DNA of 64,000 nt from Thinopyrum elongatum. Lineage: Eukaryota > Streptophyta > Magnoliopsida > Poales > Poaceae. The first letter of the stretch is position 1, and the number at the start of each line of letters is the position of its first letter. The notes under the pieces are model-generated. The model was given only the letters and a program-made list of their open reading frames with translations. It was not told the origin of the DNA and did no database searches. A program made the translations under genes and the position numbers. This document shows, in pieces, positions 46,791 through 58,786 of this stretch. The stretch is taken from the NCBI GenBank assembly GCA_011799875.1, contig CM022302.1, positions 49,655,030 to 49,719,029 of the forward strand, read 5' to 3'.

Positions 46791-48201
46791 TGATAACCCA
46801 CAAGTATAGGGGATCGCAACAGTTTTCGAGGGTAGAGTATTCAACCCAAATTTATAAATTCGACACAAGGGGAGACAAAGAATATTTGCAAGTATTAGCA
46901 GCTGAGTTGTCAATTCAACCACACCTGACGATTAATTATCTGCAGCAAAGTGATCAGTAGCAAAGTAGTATGATAGTTTTGATAGTAGTAGCAACAATAA
47001 TAGTAACAGTAACAGTGGTAGCAATGATTTTGTAGCAAGTGCAATAGTGACAGTAGCAGTAGTAACTTAGCAGAAACAATATAAGAGAAATTCATAGGCA
47101 TTGGATCAGTGAATTCGTTGGATGATATTCATCATATAACAGTCATAACCTAGGGCGATACGGCACTAGCTCCAGTTCATAAATATAATGCAGGCATGTA
47201 TTCCGTAAATTATCATACGTGCTTATGAAAAGAACTTGTAAGATATCTTTTGTCCTACCCTCCCATGGCAGTGGGGTCCAATTGAAAACTAAGGGATATT
47301 AAGGCCTCATTTTAATAGAGAATCGGAACAAAGCATTAACACATATTGAATACATGAACTCCTCAAACTACGGTCATCACCGAAAAGTATCTCGACTTCT
47401 GTCACTCCGGGGTTTACGGATCATAACACATAGTAGGTGACTATAACTTGCAAGATCGGATTTAGAACATAGATATAATGGTGATAACATAAACGGTTCA
47501 GATCTAAAATCATGGCACCCGGGCCCAAAGTGACAAGCATTAAGCATGGCAAAGTCATAGCAACATCAATCTCAGAACATAATGGATACTAGGGATCAAG
47601 CCCTAACAAAACTAACTCGATTACATGATGAATCTCATCCAACTCCTCACCGACCAGCGAGCCTACGAAGGAATTACTCACTCCCGGTGGGGAGCATCAT
47701 GGAATTGGCGATGGAGAAGGGTTAGTGATGACGAAGATCGAAGATCCCCCTCTCCGGAGCCCAAACGGACTCCAGATCTGGCCTCCCGATGAAGAACAGG
47801 AGGTGGCGGCGGCTCCATCTCGTGAAACGCGATAATTCTTCCTCCCTCATTTTTCTCTCCAAATATGTGATTTTATAGTATCAGGGTTGGAGTCTGCGGG
47901 GCCACCAGGTGGGGACAACCCACCTGGGCGCGTCTGAGGGGGGCGCGCCCTGGTGGGTTGTGCCTACCCAGGTGCCCCCCTCCGGTGGTTCTTGGCTTCA
48001 GAAATTCTCTTTTATTATATAAAAATTTCTCGCAAAGTTTCATTCCAATCCAAGAACTTTTATTTCAGCACAAAAAACAACACCATGGTAATTCTGCTGA
48101 AAACAGCGTCAGTCTGGGTTAGTTTCATTCAAATCATGCAAATTAGAGTCCAAAACAAGAGGAAAAGCGTTAGGAAAAGTAGATACGATGGAGACGTATC
48201 A
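46791..48201 (-). repeat. 3' LTR of element 4
   Basis: 1411 bp; minus strand TGATACGTCTCCATCG...TTGTGGGTTATCA. TATAAAA box on the minus strand at 47871-47877; GC-rich inverted repeat at 47915-47962. The minus-strand polypurine tract follows at 48202-48217 (TAAGCTTGGGGGAGT). Confidence 0.92.
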
Positions 48202-50415
48202 ACTCCCCCAAGCTTAAACATTTGCTTGTCCTCAAGCAATTCAGTTGATAAACTGAAAGTGAAAAAGAAAAAAATTTACGAACTCTTTTGCTCTTGTTTA
48301 CATAAATAAGCTTAAGTAGCACCCAGGTTTTCAGCAAAGATTAAGACTAACCATGTCGACAATAACTCTTAAATATTACAATAACCCATATCAATGGCAT
48401 AATCAACTAGCGAGCAATAATAAGATATATCTCAAATGACAACACTTTGTCAAAACAACCATGATATAATATGACAGTAGTGGTATCTCACTAGCCCTTT
48501 CTGAGACCGCAAAACATAAATGCAGAGCACGTCCAAAGTTCAAGCAGCGACTAAACATTGTAATTCATGATAGAAAAGATTCAGTCATGATGCACCCAAC
48601 ATTAGGTACACACAATGCATGAGGATGACAATAGTGCTCTCAGGTTCTGGCACTTATTTGAGAAGGTGATGACACAACATAAAAGTAAATAGATAGTCCC
48701 TTCGCAGAGGGAAGCAGTGATTTGCAGAGGTGCCAGAGCCCAAGTTTTAAAACAGAGGTAAATGAAATTTTGAGAAATGCACCCTTCTTGTTTACTTCGC
48801 GACCATTAGTTAGCGATATCTTCCATGCTAAACACATTAGTGGCGGTTTCCAAGCGATAAAAGTAAAGGTTTACTCCCCCTTCACCAACAATCATACTTC
48901 ACGGCTGATCCGAAACAACAGGTACCGTCCATACAAACAACAGTCCTGGGGGAGTTTTGTTTAATTACTTGCAATTTGAATTCAGGACTGGGAATCCCTA
49001 TTACCGCCCCTCTCGTGCAAGGACGAGTGAATCAACACTCGTCATGAGAATAACCCGCTTAGCATGGAAGATACTGACTACCTCCTGTCACTCTATGAAC
49101 AATCCAGGCACACAAAAAAGGATATTTATTTGAAGTTTTTAGAGGTCGCACATGCAAATTTACTTAGGACGGCAGGGTAATACCGCATATAGTAGGTATG
49201 ATGGACTCATCTGGAATCACTTGGGTTTCAGGATTTTGATGCACAAGCAGTATTCCCGTTTAGTACAGGCGAAAACTAGCAAATAGGTTGAGAAGCGGCC
49301 AGCTAGAGAGCAAAAACGGTCATGAACATGCATTATGCGTAAGTAACATTGGATACTAGCATGAGTAGGATATGAACACCATGAACATAAATATCATAGA
49401 GGCTATGTTGGTTTTGATTCAACTACATGCATGAACATGCGCCAAGTCAAGCCACTCGAACATTCAGAGGAGGATATCATATCATCATACTACATCACAA
49501 TCATTTTAACTTGATGTTGACATCCAAGATAAAGCATTATCCACTCCTAACTACTTAAGCATGGCATGAGAAACTATAATCTCTAAGGGTCATTGCAAAC
49601 ATGTTTAATCATAATATGCTGAATCATGGATACTAGGTTAAACATATTTACAAAAACAGAACAAGTTGAGTTCATACCTGTTTCTCTCTGCCACGGCCAA
49701 TTGATCAAATATCGTCATTATTGCTTTTCACTTGCACGACCGAATGATATGAAAATGATAATAGTGCAAGAGTGCCGTGGACTAAGCTGAAATCTGCAAA
49801 CACTTTATTCTATAGGAGAAGACAAAGCAATTTGAGCTCTTTGTTAGATCAACAATAATGCATATAAGAGCCACTCAACATTTTCATCGTGGTCTTCTCC
49901 TTGGTATGACTCAGTAAAAATGGAAAAAGAAATTCAGAGAAACACAATGAAATATTTTTGGAGTTTTTAATTTTTCTAGAGGAAAGCAAACTAAAGAAAG
50001 GAGAAAAACAAAAACAAGAAAAACTATTTACACTGGAAAGCTCTCAACAAGTAAAAGAAGAACAAGAAAATCTTTTTGGGTTTTCTTTTAATACTGCAAC
50101 TAATTAAACTAGAAAGAAAAACCGAAAAGAAGCAACAGATATTTTTGGATTTTCTCAAAGTTTTTCAAACACACAAGAAGAAAGTAAGAAAATAAATCTA
50201 ACATGGAGGATACAATGAAAAAGTGTGGGCACCGACAACTGTAATGAAATGTGTGAACATGAATGCAATGTCGGTGGAAATACGTACTCCCCCAAGCTTA
50301 GGCTTTTGAACTAACTTGGTAATCACCGTCGGTAGCCTGCGTAGTGGTCAGAATGATAGCTCACTGATGCTCTAGGTGCAGCCACAACCTCCGCGATATG
50401 CGCTCGGGCCTCGCT
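48202..50415 (-). other. 3' non-coding region of element 4 with a potential stem-loop
   Basis: No gene. 48643-48653 (GGTTCTGGCAC) and 48730-48740 (GTGCCAGAGCC) are complementary at 10 of 11 positions and enclose the conserved CCCTTCGCAGAGGGAAGCAG motif (48698-48717). 49900-50200 is A-rich with AAGAAA repeats. The polypurine tract is at the LTR edge. Confidence 0.65.
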
Positions 50416-51336
50416 CTAAAGAACATAATATCTTCCCTTACTGTGAACATCAAAGAGAGCAGGTGCAGGCAAAAAGGTGTCCACAACGGACTTTTTATTA
50501 AACAACAGGTTATATGTATAATTATGGGTTTCACCAGTAAGGAATCTATGGAGTTTCATGGCGTCAAAGTCTAAATACTGTGTGGGTAAGATAGGATCAT
50601 AAGGCCATGGTGAAACACCCAGCTCCCTCGCTAAACGTGTGGCATAAATCCCACCATAAAAATATTCACTATCAGCGTTGTGTTGTAACCTGCGTGCAAC
50701 AATCGCTCCAAGGTTATAGCTTTTATCACCGGTGAGAGCGGTGCGTATGAGGATCAAGTCAGGAGCACAAAGTGTACTACAATCTTGTTTGACTACAAAG
50801 CATTTTCCATTAAATAGTGCGAAGTACTGAATTGAGGGAAAATGGATGCTATTTATTCTATCTTGCGTCACTCCTCTAGTCTCACCATAGCAAAGGCTGG
50901 TCAAGAATATCTCAAACTCCGACCTTGGCGGTTCGTCCAACGAACCCCAAAATGGAATCTTGCAGTGGTTAAAAAATGTCTCCAGAGGTATAGTAAATGA
51001 ATTGTCATATAGTTTAAATGATGCTCTGGACTCATGAGGATGGAATTTAAATTTTTTGGTAAATGATTCAGTGAGGCTGAGGTGTTGGTTGCACTTATCT
51101 TCGATGTAGGGACCGAGCTAGGCAGTGTGAATATATTGATCAAATTCTTCCTTAATACCGGCCATGACCATGAAATCATTGCATGGCCATAAACATGATT
51201 TGGTGGCGGCATCACGTATAGAATTTGCACTTGGTTCAACATAAGACCGACGAACGGAGCTGCTACTAGAAGATGCCTCCGAGGACCTCCGCCTCGAAGA
51301 ACTCCTTTCAAAGAGGTTCATTATATTTGCGAACAA
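50416..51336 (-). pseudogene. Env-position ORF of element 4
   Basis: ATG 51336 (minus) starts MFANIMNLFERSSSRRRSSE, is open to a stop near 51118, and shifts frame (SLTESFTK, ETFFNHCKIPFWGS) before the long open part DEPPRSEFEIFLTSLCYGET to GRYYVL at 50416. The FLTSLCYGETRGVTQDRI...DCSTLCAPDLILIRTAL pattern is one I associate with an ORF widespread in Triticeae Gypsy elements, in the place of the Athila env-like or ORF-1 protein. It shows no signal peptide or transmembrane segment. Its role is unknown. A copy of the LTR inverted repeat lies about 400 bases upstream (51727-51778). Confidence 0.6.
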
Positions 51337-52029
51337 TTTTCTGAAAATTTTTGGGTCACAATTTTTGTTAACAAAACTTCACAAGATTGATAGTAACTAC
51401 TCATAGGGATGCATAGAGGTCATATCAAGCATTCAAACTACTTAGAACTCTAAGAATTTAGCATGCAAGCTCATCTACAGCAGCACCAATAGTAACTAAT
51501 TATTCAAAATATAAACTACTAAAACAAAAATTAATTGGACCAATGGAGGAGTCACACACAAAGTAGCAATCCCCCAAAACAGTTTCGGAAACAGAGCTTC
51601 GAGCAAAGAGATCGAAATCCGCGGGTTTGAGAGCAAGAACATGAGAGAGAGAGCAATGGTGATTTTTTTCTGGAGGTAAGTGGTGACATGGGCTAAAGAG
51701 ATAAGTGACCGGGCCCACGTGGGGACCACAACCCACCAGGGCGCGCCTGGGGGTGCTGGCGCGCCCAGGTGTGTTGTGCCCACCTGGAGCACCTCCATCT
51801 GATGTTATTTGCACTAAAAATTCTAAAATATTCAGAAAAAAATCGTATTAAATTTTTAAGGCATTCTGAGAATTTTTATTTTTGAGTCATTTTTTATTGC
51901 ACGAAAATCTCAGAAAACAGGCAAGACATGGCATTTTATTTTATTTCACTAAGAAAAACGGAAAACAAAAAGTAAGGACAGAAGGTAGTGCTCACTAAAT
52001 TCATCAACTTCATACCTCTCAAAAATGAT
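51337..52029 (-). other. Leader of the env-position ORF in element 4
   Basis: Non-coding. It carries the GC-rich inverted repeat (51727-51778) otherwise found in LTRs, then AT-rich sequence to the Helitron edge. Element 2 has the same arrangement (11541-11590). Confidence 0.55.
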
Positions 52030-52098
52030 TCTATATCTATATCTATATCTATACCTACTAATAAAGCAAGGTGCATTTCGCCAATTTTTTCATCCGTT

Positions 52099-52426
52099 CA
52101 CCTATATAAAAAAATTTAGTTTCTTTTACTATCCAAGGTGGTACTAATATTTTATATTCATCTATCCTGAACCGAGCGAGTAGCAAAAAATAGTAGATAG
52201 CAGAGTTCGAACCCATGACATATGATCCGGCAGAGAGGCACCTTCCAACTGAGATACGTAATCACCTATATAAAAAAAATTAGTTTCTTTTACTATCCAA
52301 GGTGGTACTAATATTTTACGTTCATCTGTCCTGGACCGAGTGAGTAGCAAAAAATAGTAGATAGCATAGTTCGAACCCATGACATACGATCCGGCAGAGA
52401 GGCACCTTCCAACTGAGATACGTAAT
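52099..52426. repeat. 164-bp tandem duplication with a tRNA-like block
   Basis: Two copies (52099-52262, 52263-52426) with a few differences. Each carries on the minus strand a box-A-like TCTCAGTTGGA and a box-B-like GGTTCGAACTC about 30 bases apart (52202-52258 and 52366-52422), as in tRNA genes or tRNA-derived SINE heads. No full tRNA fold is evident. Confidence 0.75.
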
Positions 52427-52663
52427 CAGCCGGATTCGTTTTATAATAGTCCCACACCGATTCTGCAAACCAAATTCAACCTATTTATATAAGTTTACAA
52501 ATTGCCTCTCAACAAGCCTTGAGAAAGAATTAACTCCACAAAACTTGCCGATCAATGCATGTGACAATTAAATCGAGAAAAGGAGGAGGGACATCCACGG
52601 ATGTGCATCCGGACGGATGGAGCAATTAACTCCATCAGTCACGGTGCGACGAGCCTGGCTCAA

Positions 52664-52955
52664 GCGAGGCCGCCGGGCGTTGGAACTTGGAAGAAAGAAA
52701 GAGAAGCACGACGTGCACCCATCTCGACTACTATGGCGATGGAGAGAGAAAATGAAGCCCAGGCGAGGCCGTCGGGCTTCGGAACTTGGAAGAAAGAAAG
52801 AGAAGCACGACGTGCACCCATCTCGACTACTATGGTGTGGAGGGAGAAAATGGAGTCCAGCCGAGGCCGCCGGGCGTCGGAACTTGGAAGAAACAAAGAG
52901 AAGCACGACGTGCACCCATCTCGACTACTGTGGCGATGGAGGGAGGGGACGCACG
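52664..52955. repeat. Minisatellite, about 99 bp x 3
   Basis: Copies start near 52664, 52763 and 52861, each GAGGCCGYCGGGC..., GAACTTGGAAGAAA and GACGTGCACCCATCTCG. Open frames across it are repeat-driven and not evidence of a gene. Confidence 0.85.
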
Positions 52956-53040
52956 ACTGTCAATGAGCACAGGAAAGGAAGCAACAGGCTCGATCTCGGC
53001 CATCCACGTCCCCTCCCCGCGCCTCTTTGGTACTGCACTG

Positions 53041-53240
53041 CCCTCACCACCGTGCGTCAGCGCCTGCCGGACCTCACCTCTCCCTGGCTACATGGCCCAG
53101 CGCGGCACTGGTGGTGATGTTGCTGCGCTCTCCTTGCTACTGTGCACCACCGTGCGTCGGCACCTGCCGGACCTCACCTCTCCCTTGCTACATGGCCCAG
53201 CGCGGCACTGCCGGTGCTGTTGCTGTGCTTGCCCTGGCTG
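53041..53240. repeat. Tandem duplication, 100 bp x 2
   Basis: CACCGTGCGTC.GC.CCTGCCGGACCTCACC to CGCGGCACTG, repeated at exactly 100 bases (53051 and 53151). Confidence 0.8.
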
Positions 53241-54660
53241 GACACCCCGCGGCCGCGCTCTCCTCATGGAGTCCTCGTGGCGAATCCTGCGGCGACAGAG
53301 AGAATTGTTAGAAGAGGGAGGCGGGAGAGGGGGAGAGTTTCGTGGCAGGGAGGGGAGGACGTAGAGGAGGAAGATGGAGGAAGAAGGGAGAGGAGTGGTG
53401 AAGGAGGCAAGGCCAAAGGCAGTGAAGGATGCTGCCGCCATTATTCCAAGCAGAGAGAGATGTGAGTCGGGTGGGTGGGTGAGAATGTGAGATGTGAGAG
53501 AAAGCCAGATGGGTGGGACAGGGTCATCCTCTTTTCCAGCAGCAGCGGCGGTTGTGTAGGATTCGTGGCGGCTGTGCAGGTTGTATGCGACTCGTGGGCA
53601 TGGTGTGCATGGCTGGCATGCGGAGGCTCTGTCCAGTCAACATCGTGTGCGACGTGTGGTACATACGCGGGTGGCGAAGCATATTGGATCACTGGCAGGC
53701 TGCGTTCTTATCCAAAGTTGTGTATGTGGCGTTACGCGTCTCCGGCATGGCGTCCGTTCTACGTGTGTGATTGCATATGAGGACGGAAATCACTGGGCCG
53801 TAACTTAGAATATCTCTTATCCAAAGAAGCGTATATTACAGATTCATTGGAATCCAAAGAAGCATAAACATGTTGATACTACAAATCCCTCAATCAGAGA
53901 AAAAAATCACGTTGATATGGAAAATTCAAAATTGGACCATAAGCCCACAATACGCAAGGACTGGTCAGCGCCCGTCATCGACACTTCCTTCTTGGCGCCG
54001 GCCGCTGGGCAGAAGCCCATCTCGCTCAACCCGCTGGTTCCTATCGGCATCACATCTCACCATGTCCCCCCTGTCATCTATATCCTCCCCTCTCACTTTG
54101 TCCTGATTCCTCGACTTTGACCAAATTCATGGCAATAGGCTACATAGCGACGTGTATAAACAGGTAGGGAGTAGCTCGCCGAGGGCGGTCCTTCCGTCCC
54201 AAAGGCCCCAACCAGCTGACCTAGCATGTGATTACGTCAAAAAAAGGTTCATTATTTAATTAAATAGTCCACCTTGATTCTTTGCACGAGAATATATACA
54301 ATTTATATACGTTTTAAATTGCGTTGAAATCAGGAAACCACATCAAGAACTAAGGAATATATGGAGCGAAGGAATTAAACGGATTTGGACTAGCATGTGT
54401 GATTGGATTAGATAAAATTGTTGGCTTTGCATGTATGGCCGCTTCAATATAAATTAAACCGCATTGTGAGCAATACCAAATTTCAAGATTGTCGCTAAGA
54501 GCGAGAGACCGTAAAATTAATGAATCAATCCTTTCAAAGACCACTAATCTTGCATTAGTAGTCCATTTTTTAAGACTTCGTGAGATAACCCAATCAAAGG
54601 GAGGGAGTAGATTTCAACATCGGCGGGTGTCTCCCTGCTATCGTCAGGTGGCACTGTCTA

Positions 54661-54780
54661 GATGTTGTCGCGTCGCATTGATATACATTTTGGTGGACAT
54701 ATAAATTACTTCTCCGTCCGGATGTTGTCGTGTCGCATTGATATACACTTTGAAGGATATGTCAACAACTTCTCACGTTG
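54661..54780. repeat. Tandem duplication, 60 bp x 2, just before the Helitron 3' end
   Basis: 54661-54720 and 54721-54780 share GATGTTGTCGYGTCGCATTG and ATATACAYTTTG; the second copy runs straight into the terminal palindrome. Confidence 0.85.
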
Positions 54781-55104
54781 CAACGCACGGGCATATGTGC
54801 TAGTCTTTTTCTATCCAAGGTGATATTAATCTTAGTTTGTCCCCTGTGAATCCAGATTTTTGTTCGCCCAGCTGGGCCTAAATCCATGTGATATGGGCCT
54901 GCTTTTAGATAAAGTGATATGGGCCAGATGATCCTGTGGGGTAGTGGTTAGTGTAAGATAAAAATAGATTTCGTACATCAATAGCTAGCTAGCGCTTAGC
55001 TAGCCCGCATAATTTTCGTACGTCGCCTCCCAAGTCTGTCGCCAAGCTAGGCCTCGGCAGTGCGTCATGGGCCAACTGGTCGTGATGTGCTGGCGTAACA
55101 ACTA

Positions 55105-55185
55105 CTTCCTCTGTAAATAAATATGAGAGCGTTTAGATCACTAAAATAGTGATCTATATGCTCTTATATTTCTTTACGGAGGGAG
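55105..55185. mobile_element. Stowaway MITE (Thalos-like)
   Basis: 81 bp, nearly palindromic: CTTCCTCTGTAAATAAATAT to TATTTCTTTACGGAGGGAG, centred on a GATCACTA..TAGTGATC stem, with TA on both sides (55103-55104, 55186-55187). Confidence 0.9.
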
Positions 55186-55669
55186 TACTATTAAGGATGC
55201 CACCAATTAAGCTATTTTTTTATGTTGCAAAAAAGTATAAAGCCATTATTCTAAGTAATAGTCCCATATCCCTTTTTAACATCAAATCACACCTATTTAT
55301 ATACACGTGAGTTGCCAGAATCAACAAGCCAAGGCATCAATAAATAAAGAGAGAGGGTGCGCTTAAGTGATACGAGGAAATTAACTATCGGAGAGAAGCA
55401 TGCCGGATGCATGCGCATGCATGTATCAAAATGCGACGCTGCCTGTGTCCCGATCGGATCGAGTGGACAGAAGCATGCATCCAAAGAAAAAGGAGGAAAG
55501 CAAAGAAAAAGCAGTGCCTGCCGGGCATGTGCATGCATATCCAATCAAAATGCGACGCTACCGATGATGCATGATGCTCGATCAGAATTATGAGCCAAAT
55601 GAATGACACACGGGTAGGTATCTGATAAAATATAGGTATTCTCATGTTGGTGAGACTTGTTCAGACATT

Positions 55670-55965
55670 TTTTATTTTTTTGTGCATTTTTAAGTTTAAA
55701 AATCGTTCATACATTTAAAATTGTTTGTGCAGTCTTTACAAAAGTGTTCACGTATTAAAATAATGTTCATATAATTTGAAAAATGTTCACCCTTTTCTCA
55801 AAAAAATGTTCATGCAATTCTAAAAAGTGTTCATATGCTTACAAATATATTCATAATTTAAGAAATATTTATGCTCTTTAAGATGTTCCATGTGATTTGA
55901 AAAGTCTTTATGTGTTTTAAAAAGAAGGTTGATGCATTTTGAAAAATAATATATACAATTTAAAA
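55670..55965. repeat. Degenerate AT-rich repeat around GTTCAT
   Basis: About ten irregular units of 25-35 bases, each with (T)GTTCAYR followed by a run of T/A and AAAA. This kind of degenerate array is common in Triticeae non-coding DNA. No gene. Confidence 0.6.
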
Positions 55966-56411
55966 GTGAGTGGGTGTATGAGGGATGGCGTATGGACTAG
56001 GTATATGCCATAGCTCGGGAAGGGCGGCCGTCACGTCCAACTTGAGGAGATTAGTACTAAAACTATTAGACATTGACTAGCGATGGCGTGGTTCAATGTC
56101 AGCTATGTGTGGAGTAGTCGAGATCATAATCATGGGATTGACCAGGTCGAACACATTGCGTTCTGGTGGACACGACGACCATGGTCGATGAAGGCAGTAA
56201 GGAGGATAAGTGACAACACGGACAAGGTGCCATGTTCAAATAGATAACGTGCACCTGTGGAGGGGTCTTCAGCCGTGCTTATTGTGCTAGGAACATATGA
56301 ATTTTTCTCGTTGCAACGCACGGGCATGATTGCTAGTTATTAATAAGATTGATCAAGTCTTATTAACAACCACTTTCGATTAGCATGAAACCGAAGAATT
56401 TTCGTAAAACA

Positions 56412-57235
56412 CTAAGTTACCTCGATGAGGATATGAATGTCCCCAACAATAAGCATTTCATATTTCTTTTTGGCAGTAGGTAGAGGTAGTTGAAAACTTC
56501 CAATAATGGTTGCCGGAGATTTTTCAATAACATTAATACCATTCACTTGGAATTGTTTCCTCGGGAAGTGCACTGTATTCTCATTACCATTAATATGAAA
56601 AGTGACCTTACTTTTATTACAATCAATAACAGCCCCTACGGTATTCAAGAAGAGTCTACCAAGAGTAATTGACATGTTGTCGTCCTCGGGCATCTCAAGT
56701 ATAACAAAGTCAGTCAAGATAGTAATATTTGCAACAACAACGGGCACATCCTCACAGATACCGATAGGTATGGCAGTTGACTTGTCAGCCATTTGCAAAG
56801 ATATTTCGGTAGGTGTGAGTTTATTCAAATCAAGTCTTTTATATAAAGAGAAAGGCATAACACTAGCACCAGCTCCTAAATCACATAAAGCAGTTTTCAC
56901 ATAGCTTCTTTTGATGGAGCAAGGTATAGTTGGTATTTCCGGATCTTCAAGTTTTTTAGGTACTCCATCCTTAAAAGAATAATTAGCAAGCATGGTGAAG
57001 ATTTCAGCTTCCGGTATTTTTCTCTTATTGGTGATGATGTCTTTCATGTATTTTGCATAAGGAGGCATTTTCAAGATATCAGTCAAGCGGGTACGCAAAA
57101 AGACTGGCCTAAGCATTTCAACAAAGCGTTCAAATTCTTCCTCATCTTTCTTCTTGGTTGATTTAGGTGGAAAGGGCATAGGTTTTTGAACCCATGGTTC
57201 TCTTTCCTTATCATGTTTTCTAGCAACAAAGTCCC
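56412..57235 (-). pseudogene. Protease region of element 4
   Basis: After a frame change from gag near 57236 the minus strand encodes MPFPPKSTKKKDEEEFERF, then the aspartic protease with the active site CDLGAGASVMPF, and ends with VGDIHILIEVT at a stop (56412). The IPCSIKRSYVKTALCDLG lead-in and a LGRLFLNTVGAVID flap-side block are typical of Athila. No RT follows within the element. Confidence 0.85.
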
Positions 57236-58786
57236 TTTTTCATATCTTTTATTCTTGAGTTGTGGGTTATCAAGATCAACAGTTGGTTCTATTTCAACAT
57301 CATTATCTGGTTCTTTATTATTTGTTAGAGTGTCTTCATGAACCTCATCATTATCTTTTTCGTTATCAGAAGGTGAGTGTTTATTACCAGATTGAGTTTC
57401 AGCATCAGAGATTGAGACTTCATTATCATTATCAGGAGGTTTTTCTACTTCAAGTTCACTAGAGGCATGCAAAGTCCTATCATTTTTCTTCTTCTTTTTC
57501 TTTTTAGTAGGACTAGGTGTATCAGTGTTAATTCCTTGAGAGTCTTGTTCAATTCTTTTAGGGTGTCCCTCAGGATAAAGTGGTTCCTGAGTCATTCTAC
57601 CTCCTCTAGTCATTACTCTAACAGCATGATCATTGATATTATTGTTCATTTCATCAGGCAATTCTCTTTGAGATTTAGCAACTTGTTCTAATTGAGTCTG
57701 AACCATAGAGGCATGTTTTTCTACACCTCTAACATCATTTGAGATTCTAAATAACAAGTCACTTAAGCGAGCAATCATATCAGAGTTGTATTTCAATTGT
57801 TTCATAACATTTGCATTGAAGTGATCTTGCTTTCTAATGTAGTTATCAAACTCATAAAGGCATTGACTAGGATGCATATTGTAAGGATTGTCATTGTCAT
57901 TGAATTTCATTAAAGAATTTACCTCTACCACCTTAGGTGGTGGTGGTGGTGTTTCAAGCCCATGTATTTCTTCAATAGGAGGTAAAAATTTTACATCCTC
58001 AGCTTTAATACCTTTTTCCTTCATAGATTTCTTTGTCTCTTGCATATCTTCAGGACTGAGATATAAGATACCCCTCTTCTTTGGAGTGGGTTTAGGTGGT
58101 GGTTCAGGAAGAGTCCAATCATCATAATTTTTCAATATGTTATTCAATAATTCCTCAGCTTGTCTAATAGTTCGTTCCCTGAAAACACAACCAGCACAAC
58201 TATCTAGGAAGTCCCTAGAAGCATCGGTTAGTCCATTATAGAAGATATCAAGTATTTCATTTTTCTTAAGAGGATGATCAGGCAAAGCATTAAGCAATTG
58301 GAGAAGCCTCCCCCAAGCTTGTGGGAGACTCTCTTCTTCAATTTGCACAAAGTTAAATATTTCCTGTAAGGCAGCTTGTTTGTTATCAGCAGAAAAATAT
58401 TTTTCACAGAAGTAATAAATCATATCCTGAGGACTACGCACACAACCAGAAGCAAGAGTATTGTACCAAATCTTAGCATCACCCTTTAATGAGAACGGAA
58501 ATAATTTGAGAATATAATAATAGCGAATCTTCTCATCATAAGCAAATAAGGTGGCTATATCATTCAACTTGGTAAGATGTGCCACAACAGTTTCAGTTTC
58601 ATAACCGTGGAAAGGATCAGATTCAACCAAAGTAATCAACTCTGGGTCGACAGAGAATTCATAATCCTTATTATCAACAAAAATAGGTGAAGTAGCAAAC
58701 TTAGGATCACATTTCATTCTAGCATTCAAAGATTTTTCTTTCAGTTTGCATAATAATTTCTTAAGATCATCTCTATCATTGCAAGC
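57236..58786 (-). pseudogene. Gag of element 4, main part
   Basis: About 500 codons on the minus strand, continuing from 60591-60997 once the LINE is excluded. The Retrotrans_gag-type domain is present (FPFSLKGDAKIWYNTL, FCEKYFSADNKQ, QAWGRLLQLLNALPDH, FYNGLTDASRDFLDS). A Pro-rich part (PEPPPKPTPKK), a Lys run and a long acidic Asp/Glu/Asn region follow. Gag would bind RNA and form particles. It ends in a frameshift at an A/G run near 57236. Confidence 0.88.

Larger units (their letters stand above)
52030..54803 (+). mobile_element. Helitron with internal tandem duplications
   Basis: The left end is TCTATATCTATA... (start likely 52030 to 52048, blurred by a TATATC repeat), the usual TC start of grass Helitrons. 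The right end is GTTGCAACGCACGGGCATATGTGCTAG at 54777-54803, with the CTRR end as CTAG followed by T. The ten-base palindrome CGTTGCAACG lies just before it. No RepHel gene, so non-autonomous. Four tandem duplications occur inside. Confidence 0.75.
54804..56336 (+). mobile_element. Second Helitron segment, 5' end missing
   Basis: Begins directly after the first Helitron's CTAG with TTTTTCTATCCAAGGTGATA, which matches the subterminal CTATCCAAGGTGGTA of the first Helitron (about 90 bases in). It ends with its own GTTGCAACGCACGGGCATGATTGCTAG at 56310-56336. It contains a Stowaway MITE and an AT-rich repeat zone. No RepHel gene. Confidence 0.65.

Noticed and set aside
52202..52424. Functional tRNA gene
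   Set aside because: Only A- and B-box-like strings were seen; no acceptor or anticodon stem could be drawn.
52664..53240. Possible CRISPR-like array
   Set aside because: Repeats are contiguous 99-100-bp tandem units without unique spacers, in a plant Helitron.
52601..53465. Overlapping ORFs of 100-190 codons in the Helitron
   Set aside because: Open frames follow the ~100-bp tandem repeats and GC-rich stretches; several frames are open at once and none has a domain.
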